Source: Asaia sp003994335 (lineage in GTDB: Bacteria > Pseudomonadota > Alphaproteobacteria > Acetobacterales > Acetobacteraceae). From it: a DNA stretch of 64,000 nucleotides. Numbering within the stretch: position 1 is the stretch's first letter; each line of letters starts with the position of its first letter. Shown here piece after piece: positions 53,221-62,103 of this stretch. The position numbers and the translations under genes were made by a program. The DNA lies in the NCBI RefSeq assembly GCF_037151175.1, contig NZ_JBBCOR010000001.1:124001-188000 (forward strand), in the 5' to 3' direction. The notes below the pieces were generated by a model, which ran no database searches, was not told the origin of the DNA, and saw only the letters and a program-made list of their open reading frames with translations.

Positions 53221-54225
53221 ATGATCGGTGCCATGATTTCGATTTCGCGCCCTGTGCTGTTTCTGGGTCTCGCTGCCTCGCTCTCCCTCTCCTGCGCGCA
53301 GGCGCAGAGCGTCACGGGAGCCGGTTCCAGCTTTGCAGCCCCGCTCTACGAAAGCTGGGGCACGCTCGCGCGTGACAAGGCCGGAATCAGCGTCAACTAC
53401 CAAAGTGTCGGCTCAGGGGCCGGGCTCAATCAGGTCGTGGCAGGTACTGTCGATTTCGGAGCCTCTGACAAGCCTGCGTCCAAGGCGCTGCTGGAAGAGC
53501 ACAAGCTTCTGCAGTTTCCGACCGCGCTCGGAGCTATTGTGGTGATCGTCAATGTCCCCGATGTGCCTCCGGGGGTGCTTCATCTCGACGGTCCTACGCT
53601 GGCAGCGCTTTATGACGGACGCATCACTGAATGGAACGATCCGCGCATTCAGGCGCAAAATCCGGGGCTCAAACTGCCTGACGCCGATGTGGCCCCCATT
53701 CACCGCGCCGACGCGTCAGGGACGAGTTTCGTATTCACCTCCTACCTGTCGCATGTCTCGCCGGAATGGAGAGCGAAAATCGGTGCGGGCACTTCGGTTG
53801 CCTGGACAGAGGGGGCAGGCGCACGAGGCAATGACGGGGTGGCGGCCAGCGTGCATGAGACGATCGGCGGCATAGGATATGTCGAATATGCCTATGCCAG
53901 CCACAATCATATCCCCATGGCGCAGCTCAGGAGCCATGACGGCGCCTATGTGGCAGCGACCCCGGCCAGTTTTGCAGCCACGGCTGCGCAGGCCGACTGG
54001 CAGCACGCACAGGGGCATGTGGTCGATTTGCTCGATAGCGCGGGCGCGAATGCCTGGCCGATCATGAGCGCAACCTATGCCATCGTCCCCAGTCAGACCC
54101 GTCCTAAGGTCAAACGTTTTTTCGAACTGGGGCTGAGAGAAGGGAATGAGGAGGCAAAACGTCTCGACTATATTCCGGTCCCGGAGGCGGTGCGCGAGGA
54201 TTGCCTGGCTGGATGGGCCCATTAG
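53221..54225 (+). CDS. pstS: Phosphate-binding protein PstS
   Basis: A 334-aa periplasmic phosphate-binding protein. A signal peptide (MISISRPVLFLGLAASLSLSCAQAQ, from the internal ATG at 53233, or 4 residues longer) precedes VTGAGSSFAAPLYESW, the phosphate loop. Other binding segments are VNYQSVGSGAGLNQVVAGTVDFGASDKP, HRADASGTSFVFTSYLS and GNDGVAASVHETIGGIGYVEYAYA. It delivers phosphate to PstCAB. It is detached from pstCAB, and I saw no clear Pho box in the 95 bases upstream. Confidence 0.95.
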   Translation: MIGAMISISRPVLFLGLAASLSLSCAQAQSVTGAGSSFAAPLYESWGTLARDKAGISVNYQSVGSGAGLNQVVAGTVDFGASDKPASKALLEEHKLLQFPTALGAIVVIVNVPDVPPGVLHLDGPTLAALYDGRITEWNDPRIQAQNPGLKLPDADVAPIHRADASGTSFVFTSYLSHVSPEWRAKIGAGTSVAWTEGAGARGNDGVAASVHETIGGIGYVEYAYASHNHIPMAQLRSHDGAYVAATPASFAATAAQADWQHAQGHVVDLLDSAGANAWPIMSATYAIVPSQTRPKVKRFFELGLREGNEEAKRLDYIPVPEAVREDCLAGWAH

Positions 54226-54438
54226 GATAGAACGAGTTGAGGGGGGCGTCACGCCTGCGCCTCTTTGAGGGCGCGTAGCGTCGATAATTGCGAATAGTTC
54301 CCGACCGCTCCGGTAGCAAAGTCTTGATAGGGTGTGGCATTTTCAACCGCGTCGGGCTGTCTATTCTGGCTTTTCCTCCCGAGGCCGATACGCCAATTCT
54401 GGTCTTGGGCAAAACAAAGACCGCGCGGGATAGAGCCT

Positions 54439-54906
54439 ATGCCTTTGCCTTCATTCCTTTTCGTCTGCACAGGCAATATCTGCCGTTCTCCCCTGGCAGA
54501 GGCCGCCATGCGGGCTGAGGCGGCCAAGCGCGGCCTGACGCTCGATATCGATTCCGCCGCGACCGGTGTCTGGCATGTGGGCGAGGCACCGGATCTGAGG
54601 GCGCGCCGCGTGGCCAAACGTCATGGTCTGGACATTGATTCCTACGTGGCCCGTCAGGTGCAGGAAGATGATTTCAGCCGCTTTGACCATATCATCGCCC
54701 TCGATTCCGGCCATATGAGAGCCTTGCGCCGCCTCGCACCTAAGGCGGAACAGGAGCGCATACGTCTTCTGCTCGATTACGTGCCTGAGCGCGTGGGTGA
54801 GGAGATTTCCGATCCCTTCTACGGCAAGGATATTGATTTCGAGACGGCGTGGCAGGAGATTGCGCTGGGCTGCGCGCATCTGGCCAGCTTCACGCTCGAT
54901 TCCTGA
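54439..54906 (+). CDS. Low-molecular-weight protein-tyrosine-phosphatase family
   Basis: A 155-aa phosphatase. The P-loop FVCTGNICRSPLAEA has the nucleophile cysteine (C10), and the general acid aspartate is in ISDPFYGKD. The fold and length are those of LMW-PTP. The next gene starts 2 bases after its stop and belongs to the fructosamine-kinase family. Some LMW-PTP homologues next to such kinases were shown to dephosphorylate protein-bound ribulosamine 5-phosphates, so a deglycation role is as likely as tyrosine phosphatase. The frame extends upstream, but ATG at 54439 starts the family's first strand. Confidence 0.92.
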   Translation: MPLPSFLFVCTGNICRSPLAEAAMRAEAAKRGLTLDIDSAATGVWHVGEAPDLRARRVAKRHGLDIDSYVARQVQEDDFSRFDHIIALDSGHMRALRRLAPKAEQERIRLLLDYVPERVGEEISDPFYGKDIDFETAWQEIALGCAHLASFTLDS

Positions 54907-54908
54907 GC

Positions 54909-55730
54909 ATGACGCGGCTTGAGACGGCCGCGAGGCTGATCGGCGAAGCGGGGTCTTTCGAAGCCTCCCCCTTGGGTGGGGGAGATTTGTCCGAGATATG
55001 GCAGCTCCGTTTTGATGATGAGCGCTCGGTTGTGGTCAAGCTGGGTGCGCACTCGCCGGTTGAGGCGGGCATGCTTGAGGCTCTTCGGCAATCAGGCGCG
55101 CGAACACCGCAGGTGCTGGCGGTGCAGGCAGATCTGCTCGTTCTGGAATATGTGACGCCCCGCAGGCTCGACGCGCAGGGCTGGCGGGTGCTTGGGCAAA
55201 GCCTGGCGCGTCTGCATCAGGCCCCACAGCCGTCCCGTTATGGCTGGGATCAGGATTACGCTTTCGGTCCGATGGCGCTGCGCAACGGCTGGACCGCCGA
55301 TTGGCGCCTGTTCTGGGCAGAGCATCGCCTGCGTTCATGTCTGGATTTCCTGCCAAGGGAACTGGCTGCGCGCGTGAACCATCTTGCGGGTACGCTCGAT
55401 CGTTTCCTGCCCCAGACACCCCGTCCCGCCCTGCTACATGGTGACCTTTGGGGAGGGAACGTCCTCATCTCCTCTGCATCCTCTGGACAGGAGGAGGCCG
55501 TCCTGATCGATCCGGCCTGTGTCATCGGAGATGCGAGTGCCGATTTCGCCATGCTGACCCTGTTTTCGGCGCCTCCTGCGGGGTTCTGGCGGAGTTACGG
55601 CCCCCTCCCTGAGGGATATGAGCGCGCCATTGACGTGTATCGCCTGTCCCCGGCGCTGGTGCATTACCGGCTCTTCGGAGCGTCTTATCTCGGTATGGTC
55701 ACAGCCCTTCTGGATGCGCTTGAACTCTAG
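54909..55730 (+). CDS. Fructosamine/ribulosamine kinase family protein
   Basis: A 273-aa kinase of the FN3K family (protein-kinase-like fold). Conserved parts are GGGDLSEIWQLRFDDERSVVVKLG, LVLEYV, LHQAPQPSRYGWDQDYAFGPMALRNGWTADWRLFWAEHRL, the catalytic HGDLWGGNVL with aspartate, and VLIDPACVIGDASADFAMLTLF. Such enzymes phosphorylate ketoamines on proteins, which destabilises them and repairs glycation. It begins 2 bases after the phosphatase stop, so the two are coupled. Confidence 0.9.
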   Translation: MTRLETAARLIGEAGSFEASPLGGGDLSEIWQLRFDDERSVVVKLGAHSPVEAGMLEALRQSGARTPQVLAVQADLLVLEYVTPRRLDAQGWRVLGQSLARLHQAPQPSRYGWDQDYAFGPMALRNGWTADWRLFWAEHRLRSCLDFLPRELAARVNHLAGTLDRFLPQTPRPALLHGDLWGGNVLISSASSGQEEAVLIDPACVIGDASADFAMLTLFSAPPAGFWRSYGPLPEGYERAIDVYRLSPALVHYRLFGASYLGMVTALLDALEL

Positions 55731-55809
55731 GCAAGGCCCGCGATCAGGCCCGCCTCGGCACCGCGCCTTCATCGGCTGGGGCGCTGGACGTGTCAAAAGA
55801 GCGCCGCAT

Positions 55810-57126
55810 TCACCCTGGCATGAGAAGAGCAGGTACATCCGGCGCCCAGCCGATGGCGCGTGCGGCCAGCAGGGCGGCGCTTGCGGCGGTCAACTCCGGC
55901 TCGCGCACGACATCGAACGCCCGAGAAGAAAAGCGACGCTTGATGGCGATCCAGCCTGGCGCACGGGACCAGCCTCCCGAAACATACAAGGTTGACGGCG
56001 TATCCCGCAAAGCCGCGAGACGCTCCACCGCCTGATTGCCGATGCGCGCCAGGGCGCCCGTGACCGCCGAGGCGCGCGAAAGCGGGGAGTCCGGGAGAGA
56101 GGGCGCATAGGCGGGCGCGTATCCGCCATGGCCTCCTGGCGTGAAATAGGTCTCATCGAGACAGGAATCGGGCGTGAGGGCGCCCGAGAAAAGTGCCTTG
56201 ATCGCGTTGCCTGTGGCTTCATCCTCAGAAGCCCAGGCGAGGTTGCGCGCCAGTTCCTCGACACGCATGACCGTTGCTCCCTGGGACAGAATGCCCGGTG
56301 CAAGATCGAAGGCGCTGATTTCAGTCGCTGGATATTCTGGCATCTGCATGGCCACGACCTCTGCCGTGCCCATCGAATCCAGAATGGCGTTAGCGTTGAT
56401 CTGGGTGATTCCCCAGCCTCCGACGGGGTGATCATGTCCCCCTGCCACCACCACCGCCTCTGTCGTAAAGGGGGAAGAGACGCCGGGTTCCGGGTGCCGG
56501 ACGGGACCGACGACACTCCCCGTGGGCAGGACGGGGGGGAGCCATGCCAAATTGCCCAAGGTCAAAGCCACACGGTCATCCGCCCAGCGGCGTGTTCTGG
56601 GCAGAAAGGCAGCGCTCCGGGCGGCGATCGTATCGCTGATGAACGGCCTGCCGCTCCAGTAACATGCGGCGTAATCCGTGACGGCCAGCCAGTGCCTTGC
56701 CCGTTCATGGCCGGGTTGCTGCCGGGCCCAGTACCAGCCCGTCAGGGTGCGAAACGGATCGGCGACGATGCCTGCCGCGTCACAGGGGGGGAGGCGCGAC
56801 GCGAAGCGCTTGAATAATGCGTGACGCTGGGTATCGAACCAGGGCAGAGCCGGGGTGAGCGGGGCAAGTGACGGATCAACCAGCATGCCATCCTCACCGA
56901 TACCTGCCGAGGCGATGGCAGCGATGCGATAATCAGTCCCGCAAATCTGCCCGAGCAGGGATGTTGCCTCCGTCACGAGAATGCGCGCATCGATCATTCT
57001 GTCGGCCGTGCGCCGGGGCGTCGGCAGGCAGGCCCGCCCGATGATTCTTCCCTCCCGCGTGATGGCCAGGGCCTTGAGATTGGTGCTGCCGATATCGAGA
57101 CCGGCAGCCACATGTTCGATTCCCAT
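55810..57126 (-). CDS. FGGY family carbohydrate kinase
   Basis: A 438-aa sugar kinase. The N-terminal domain has the phosphate loop GLDIGSTNLKALAI. The substrate site includes AGGHDHPVGGWG, with the presumed catalytic aspartate. The C-terminal ATP-binding VSGGWSRAPGWIAIKRRF follows. It phosphorylates a ketose or polyol, and the exact substrate is unknown. It follows the class I aldolase gene by 47 bases, so a ketose 1-phosphate that the aldolase then cleaves is the natural reading. Confidence 0.9.
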   Translation of the reverse strand: MGIEHVAAGLDIGSTNLKALAITREGRIIGRACLPTPRRTADRMIDARILVTEATSLLGQICGTDYRIAAIASAGIGEDGMLVDPSLAPLTPALPWFDTQRHALFKRFASRLPPCDAAGIVADPFRTLTGWYWARQQPGHERARHWLAVTDYAACYWSGRPFISDTIAARSAAFLPRTRRWADDRVALTLGNLAWLPPVLPTGSVVGPVRHPEPGVSSPFTTEAVVVAGGHDHPVGGWGITQINANAILDSMGTAEVVAMQMPEYPATEISAFDLAPGILSQGATVMRVEELARNLAWASEDEATGNAIKALFSGALTPDSCLDETYFTPGGHGGYAPAYAPSLPDSPLSRASAVTGALARIGNQAVERLAALRDTPSTLYVSGGWSRAPGWIAIKRRFSSRAFDVVREPELTAASAALLAARAIGWAPDVPALLMPG

Positions 57127-57173
57127 GACGATCTCTCCGCCCCTTTCGGGCCGATCATGCGGTTGAGCTGTAA

Positions 57174-57956
57174 TCAGTCGTTGAAGGTGACCGACTGCGC
57201 GAGCGTGTTCAACTGGTCCAGGAGCCGGGTGGCGGTCTTTTGGTCACGCTGCCAGATATTGCGCCCAACGATCACGCCACGTGCCCCGGCGCGAATGGTC
57301 TGGCCTACGGCGTCCAGTGTGTCTTCGGGGGTGCCGGCCAGCGGACCGCCTGCGATCACGAGCGGAACCTGCAATTCCTCGACAAGGCGCTTGGTGCGGG
57401 CCTCTCCAGGGAAAGCGATCTTGACCACGTGTGCGCCCAGATCATAGGCGATGCGAGCGATCTTCTCTTCCTCGATGATCACTTCCTCGGTGCGGGGCGC
57501 GCCAATCAGGACGGGCTCGAGCACGAGAGGAATATCCCAGCGATCGCAGGCGGAAATGACCTTCCCGGCCCGATGGCAAAGCGCGACGCGCTCCTTGTTC
57601 GACATGTTCCACGGGAAGAGCATCTTGACCGCGTCTACCCCCATGCGCACGGCGTCTTCGACGGAGGTGATCAGGTCATGCGCTCCGCCGCCATCGAGCT
57701 GGCGGTAATCGTAATAGGTGTCGATGGTGAGCACGCGGGTCAGCTCGGGATGCGCGGCGAAGAATGCCTCTGTCTGTCGTACCTGGCCCGGCGTCAGCAT
57801 GAAGCCCGTGACACCCAGCCCGGCCCATCGTGCAAAAGGCGATGAGGGGGTTTCGAGCCCTTCGATCCTGTCAAAGATCAGGCCATGATCGACAGGCATG
57901 ATGATGGCGGCGCGGTGGCTCGGAAGAGTGCGGCGCAAACGATAGGTCATGGACAT
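57174..57956 (-). CDS. Class I aldolase, DeoC/FbaB/LsrF family
   Basis: A 260-aa TIM-barrel aldolase. The barrel pattern includes RAAIIMPVDHGLIFDRIEGLE, VTGFMLTPGQVRQTEAF, VDAVKMLFPWNMSNKERV and LGAHVVKIAFPGEARTKRLVEELQVPLVIAGG. The lysine of HVVKIAFPG is at the expected Schiff-base position. The LsrF/FbaB group cleaves or thiolyses phosphorylated ketoses such as fructose 1,6-bisphosphate, tagatose 1,6-bisphosphate or the AI-2 product. The pairing with an FGGY kinase points to a ketose phosphate. It is divergent from a zinc dehydrogenase, with a 389-base region dense in dyads. Confidence 0.88.
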   Translation of the reverse strand: MSMTYRLRRTLPSHRAAIIMPVDHGLIFDRIEGLETPSSPFARWAGLGVTGFMLTPGQVRQTEAFFAAHPELTRVLTIDTYYDYRQLDGGGAHDLITSVEDAVRMGVDAVKMLFPWNMSNKERVALCHRAGKVISACDRWDIPLVLEPVLIGAPRTEEVIIEEEKIARIAYDLGAHVVKIAFPGEARTKRLVEELQVPLVIAGGPLAGTPEDTLDAVGQTIRAGARGVIVGRNIWQRDQKTATRLLDQLNTLAQSVTFND

Positions 57957-58345
57957 GAAACGGGTTCCTGGACTGGACGATACGGGTTCATTCGGGCCGC
58001 CTCTACAGAAGCCCGATGAATTGTACGGTCTGTACGTACAGGTCGAAAGAAGCGCGTCTTTCCCATGATGGTCAACCGGCAAAATCGGCTCGCACCGGTG
58101 TTCGAGTACACCGGTGCGGGCAGAAATCTTTGAAAATGCAGCAGTTTGGGCACTTTTCACAAAGTGCTGATCATCCGTACTGTCCGTACAGGATGGTCTG
58201 CATCGAGAACGCTGTTATGTAGGCGTCAAGGTAGGAGCTGCGATTGCGCCTCAGCGCGCGTATCCCGATCGTCCGTGGCATTCTTCGAGCACGGGCATTG
58301 GGATATCACGCTGTCTGCCGGATAGGTTCACTCAGGATAAACGCC
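57957..58345. promoter_or_regulatory. Divergent control region with several dyads
   Basis: Between the aldolase and dehydrogenase start codons I see: CTGTACGTACAG (58030-58041), a perfect palindrome; CTGTCCGTACAG (58180-58191), a near copy differing by one base; CGCACCGGTGT/ACACCGGTGCG (58091-58101 and 58108-58118), a perfect 11-bp stem with a 6-base loop; and CACTTT/AAAGTG (58151-58166). The two CTGT(A/C)CGTACAG sites are 150 bases apart. They suit the GntR-type regulator encoded at 59472. Confidence 0.65.
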
Positions 58346-59362
58346 ATGCGTGCTTTGGTATTTGACGGCAGAACGAGCGGTTACGAGGGCGGAATGCGCC
58401 TCGAAAATCGGGAGAGCCCCGTTGCGGGGCCGGGCGAGGTGCTGATCGCGCCGGAACTGGTCGGGATCTGCGGGACAGACCTCCATCTTCTCGATGGGGA
58501 ATATCCTCTTGGGCGTTTCCCCCGCATCGCAGGTCATGAATTCTCCGGGCGTGTTCTGGCCATTGGCCCCGGTGTGACGCGCTTCGCAATTGGGGCACGG
58601 GTTTGCGTGGATCCGAATATTGCGTGTGGCACATGCTCCATGTGTCGCGAGGGCGCTTTCAATCTCTGCTCCAATCTCGTGCCTGTCGGGGTCACGATCG
58701 ATGGCGGGTTTGCCGAAGCTGTGGCGGTGCCTGAAAAAATCGTCCACTTGCTTCCCCAATCGCTCGATGCTCAGGCGGGGGCGTTGATCGAGCCCCTTGC
58801 CTGCGTGCTCCATGCTTTTGAGCGGGCTCCCACCCTGCGAGACGCCTCCGTCTTGGTTTATGGGGCGGGAAGTATCGGCCTCCTTGCGATCGCCCTGGCC
58901 CGCCATCAGGGAGCGGCGCGCATCGAGGTGATCGAACCCAGCGCCACACGCCGTGTGGCGGCACTCGAGTTGGGCGCTGAAGTCGCTTTTGCACCTGGCG
59001 AGCGGGAGACCCGGCGCGACGTGCGTTTTGTCATCGAGGCGAGCGGCCATCCTGCTGCGGTAGCCGATGCGCTTGACCGCCTCGCCCCCCGGGGTGTGCT
59101 GATACAGCTGGGTGTTTGCGCTCCCGAGGCGCAGATTGCTCTCACGCCTTTCGACCTGTTCGATCGTGAACTCAGTCTCATCGGCTCTCAATCGCTTTCA
59201 GGGGCCTATGGTCGGGCGATCGAGGTCATGACGATGCTTGCGCCTGCGTTGCAGGGGCTTGTCAGTCATGTATTCGCCCTTGACGAGGCGCGAGAGGCTT
59301 TTGCCACCGCCCGTTCCGAAATGGCCCGCAAGGTCCTGATACGCTGCAATCTCTCTCCCTGA
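58346..59362 (+). CDS. Zinc-dependent medium-chain dehydrogenase
   Basis: A 338-aa MDR family enzyme. Catalytic-zinc motifs are GICGTDLHLLDGEYP and GHEFSGRVLAIGPGV. The structural-zinc loop is CGTCSMCREGAFNLC (four cysteines). The Rossmann motif is VYGAGSIGLLAIALAR. Such enzymes oxidise sugar alcohols (sorbitol, xylitol, galactitol, threitol) to ketoses with NAD(P). It probably supplies the ketose for the adjacent FGGY kinase. AGGA precedes ATG 58346. It is followed by the GntR gene after 109 bases. Confidence 0.93.
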   Translation: MRALVFDGRTSGYEGGMRLENRESPVAGPGEVLIAPELVGICGTDLHLLDGEYPLGRFPRIAGHEFSGRVLAIGPGVTRFAIGARVCVDPNIACGTCSMCREGAFNLCSNLVPVGVTIDGGFAEAVAVPEKIVHLLPQSLDAQAGALIEPLACVLHAFERAPTLRDASVLVYGAGSIGLLAIALARHQGAARIEVIEPSATRRVAALELGAEVAFAPGERETRRDVRFVIEASGHPAAVADALDRLAPRGVLIQLGVCAPEAQIALTPFDLFDRELSLIGSQSLSGAYGRAIEVMTMLAPALQGLVSHVFALDEAREAFATARSEMARKVLIRCNLSP

Positions 59363-59471
59363 GAAGCAGATGAAAAGGGAGGGCCCGAGAATCGCGCCTG
59401 ACCTGCATTGAGGATTTTCCGTGCTAACATGCGGGGTCGAGACGCTGACGAGAGAGACCGGAACTCCCCGC

Positions 59472-60239
59472 ATGACCACATCCCTGCCGGACGGCACGAT
59501 CGATCGCCTGTCGACCACGCCTTACTATGCCCAACTCTCCTCGTATCTCGAGACGCTCATCGCTTCCGGCCAATACGCGACAGGCGCGCGCCTTCCGAGC
59601 GAGCATGAGCTGTGCACGCGGTTCGAACTGTCCCGGGCGACGGTGAGGCAGGCGCTTCAGACACTCGAGACGCGCGGTCTGATTCAGCGTATCTCCGGGC
59701 GCGGCGCTTTCGTATGCGCAATCGAGGCGCCGCAGGGCTGGATGATCCAGGGGGATAAGGGGTTTCTTGAAACCGCCTTGAGTCATGGCCGCCACGATGT
59801 CAGCACGGCGGTATTGAAGGCAGGAGAGACGATCCTGCCCGAATGCGCCTGCACTGCGCTCGAGCTCGCCCAGGAAAGCGCAGGATACGAACTGGTGCGC
59901 CTTCGCGCGCTGCGCGATGTGCCCGCGCTCTACAGCATCAATTACAGCCCTCCTGCGCTTATTCCGGTGCTTGCTTCAGGTCGGGAGGTTCTCGAGGGGC
60001 GCTCTTCGCTGAGCAGCCTGCTGGCGCGGTCGGGCTATCCACTCCAGGGGGCTCATCGGTCGATCATGGCGGTCGCTGCGCCGCGTGAGATTGCACACGC
60101 GCTCGATATACGTCGTGCGGCACCGCTTTTACGCGTGCGCTCAGTCTCCTGGCGGCCTGATGGTACGCGCTTCGACATGTACGAGGCCTGGGTCAGGAGC
60201 GATCTGATCCCGCTCGAAGTCGATGTGAATGCGCTCTGA
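59472..60239 (+). CDS. GntR family regulator (HutC type, UTRA domain)
   Basis: A 255-aa regulator. The GntR winged helix is YYAQLSSYLETLIASGQYATGARLPSEHELCTRFELSRATVRQALQTLETRGLIQRISGRGAFV. From about residue 90 the UTRA effector domain follows (ECACTALELAQESAGYELVRLRALRDVPALYSINYSPP), with the end EAWVRSDLIPLEVDVNAL. UTRA domains bind sugar phosphates or related small molecules. It probably represses the aldolase-kinase operon and the dehydrogenase through the dyads upstream. Confidence 0.92.
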   Translation: MTTSLPDGTIDRLSTTPYYAQLSSYLETLIASGQYATGARLPSEHELCTRFELSRATVRQALQTLETRGLIQRISGRGAFVCAIEAPQGWMIQGDKGFLETALSHGRHDVSTAVLKAGETILPECACTALELAQESAGYELVRLRALRDVPALYSINYSPPALIPVLASGREVLEGRSSLSSLLARSGYPLQGAHRSIMAVAAPREIAHALDIRRAAPLLRVRSVSWRPDGTRFDMYEAWVRSDLIPLEVDVNAL

Positions 60240-60241
60240 TC

Positions 60242-60269
60242 CCTGCCCGGGAGGCGGCATTCGGGCAGG
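60242..60269. terminator. Hairpin between gntR and the DHA kinase gene
   Basis: CCTGCCCG (60242-60249) and CGGGCAGG (60262-60269) form an 8-bp stem 3 bases after the gntR stop. A second hairpin, GAAAGGGG (60319-60326) with CCCCTTTC (60343-60350), lies just downstream of the convergent kinase stop. Neither has a good T tract. Confidence 0.5.
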
Positions 60270-60357
60270 CAGGGAAGTGGCGCAAACCAAGAAGTGAAAA
60301 GGGCGTCCCCAGGCGCCGGAAAGGGGAGCAGGCTTTGCATCCCCCCTTTCTGACGTT

Positions 60358-61980
60358 TCAGAGCGCTTTCGCCATCGCCTCGAATAAGACTGCAATCGCC
60401 TCAGCGCCTGGATCGGGGATATCGGCGAGTTGTTCGGCCGGGATATAGGAGGCGCGCCCAGCCCGCGCCGTCATTTGCCGTGTGGCATCGGCACCGGCCC
60501 GTGCGGCTTCAGCAGCATCGCCAAGCGATTTGCCGGCTTCCAGCGCCGAAATGGCGGGCAGCAGCGCGTCGAGCATCGTGCGATCGCCCGGTTTGGCTCC
60601 GCCATAGGCCTGCATCTGCGCCGCCCCCTTCTGTAACCCACTGCGCCAGTCGGTTTCTCGCCCCGCTGTGGTGGCGAGAATCGAGAGCAGTACACCACTC
60701 GAGCCACCGCTATGCCGCGCCAGCAACCGGCCCAGCGTTGCGAGAACCTTCTGCGGCGCAGCAAGGGGGAGGGAATTGAGAGATTTGAGGATTTGTCTGC
60801 CGGATTCGGCGAAGGTCGAGCCGGCATCGCCATCCCCGCATTTTGCATCGAGCGCGTTCAGGGCGGATTCGTGGCTCAGCAGGGCTTCGGCACCCGTCGT
60901 GATCAGCTTGCGTAGCAGCGGGGCATCAGAGGGCGCGTCGATAAAGGTTTCAGGCAGTTCAGGCGAGGGCAGGGTGGCGACGGGTGCATAACGCGCCATA
61001 CCCGGCCAGGCCCTTGGACCGACCTCTGCTGCCAGAGCGTCCACAAACGCCGTTTCAGCGGGCACGGCGGTGAGGGAGAAGCCATTCATGTCCAGCGCCG
61101 TCATGAGCGGAGCCGGGCCGATGATCCAGGCGGTACGTTCAGCCAGAGCGGTACGGGAGAAACCGTCCAGCAACGCGAGGGCCTCGATAGGGGGGACGCT
61201 ACCGAGCATGTTGAGCAGGATGATGAAGTTGCCTTCTTTCGGCAGGCTGGCCTCGAGTTTGTCGGCGGTACGGGCCATCAGCCTGTCGAGGCTGTCCATG
61301 GGAATGCGCTCGACGCCGGGTTCCCCATGAATGCCAAGGCCCAGCTCGGCCTCGTTCTCGCCCAGTCTCGGGGGCTGGTCCGGGGTGAACACGTTGCAAT
61401 CGCTCAGAGCCAGTCCGATGGAACTGAGCCCGCTTGCGACCTTGCGGGCGAGCGCGGCGACCGCGTCAAGCGACTGTCCGGATTCCGCAGCGGCACCGGC
61501 GATCTTGTGGACGAGCACCGTTCCGGCAATGCCACGCGCCCTGTCCGTGCGCCCCAGAGCGATGTCATCGCCCACGATCACCAGTTCGACCTTGAGCCCG
61601 AGGGCCTTTGCCTGCTCGGCCGCGATCCCGAAATTGAGGCGATCGCCCGTGTAGTTCTTCACGATGAGCAGGCAGCCCGCATCGCCCGTGACGGCGCGTA
61701 TGGCAGCCAGAATGGCATCCACGCCGGGCGAGGCGAAAACCTGACCACATATGGCTCCGGTGAGCATGGCCCGGCCGACGAATCCGGCATGGGCCGGCTC
61801 GTGGCCCGATCCGCCGCCCGAGAGCACGGCAACGCGATCCTTGTTCCAATGCCGGCGCAGAATGACGTGGATATCCTCTGCGCCATCGAGCCGGCAGAGA
61901 TCGGCGCCGCTGGAGGAGCGAAGCAGGCCCTCCAGCCCCTCCGTCACAATCGTTTCGCGCTTGTTGAAGAACCGCTTCAT
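60358..61980 (-). CDS. Dihydroxyacetone-kinase-like enzyme (DhaK-DhaL fusion, ATP-dependent)
   Basis: A 540-aa kinase. The DhaK domain (residues 1-330) has VAVLSGGGSGHEPAHAGFVGRAM, where the histidine would bind the carbonyl substrate, and NYTGDRLNFGIAAEQAKALGLKVELVIVGDD. The DhaL domain (about 350-540) has DAKCGDGDAGSTFAESGRQIL, with the metal-binding aspartates, and SGGSSGVLLSIL. Relatives phosphorylate dihydroxyacetone, D- or L-erythrulose, or similar ketoses. With the aldolase and FGGY kinase it may handle a three- or four-carbon product. ATG at 61980 follows GGAGAAG. Confidence 0.92.
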   Translation of the reverse strand: MKRFFNKRETIVTEGLEGLLRSSSGADLCRLDGAEDIHVILRRHWNKDRVAVLSGGGSGHEPAHAGFVGRAMLTGAICGQVFASPGVDAILAAIRAVTGDAGCLLIVKNYTGDRLNFGIAAEQAKALGLKVELVIVGDDIALGRTDRARGIAGTVLVHKIAGAAAESGQSLDAVAALARKVASGLSSIGLALSDCNVFTPDQPPRLGENEAELGLGIHGEPGVERIPMDSLDRLMARTADKLEASLPKEGNFIILLNMLGSVPPIEALALLDGFSRTALAERTAWIIGPAPLMTALDMNGFSLTAVPAETAFVDALAAEVGPRAWPGMARYAPVATLPSPELPETFIDAPSDAPLLRKLITTGAEALLSHESALNALDAKCGDGDAGSTFAESGRQILKSLNSLPLAAPQKVLATLGRLLARHSGGSSGVLLSILATTAGRETDWRSGLQKGAAQMQAYGGAKPGDRTMLDALLPAISALEAGKSLGDAAEAARAGADATRQMTARAGRASYIPAEQLADIPDPGAEAIAVLFEAMAKAL

Positions 61981-62068
61981 TCTCTTCTCCACCACGGTAT
62001 CAGAGGCTTCCTGGCCTCGAAGATCGTTCAGGTGGAGGAGCGTAAGAGGGGATCGGGATCAGGAATAT

Positions 62069-62103
62069 GACATATCGATGTGATGAAAGACACATTGATG
62101 TGA
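62069..62103. promoter_or_regulatory. Tandem 15-bp repeats upstream of the DHA-kinase gene
   Basis: GACATATCGATGTGA (62069-62083) and GACACATTGATGTGA (62089-62103) match at 13 of 15 positions and start exactly 20 bases apart (about two helical turns). Each contains a small dyad (ACAT...ATGT). They lie about 90 bases before the kinase start on the other strand. They differ from the CTGTACGTACAG sites, so a second regulator or activator is possible. Confidence 0.5.
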
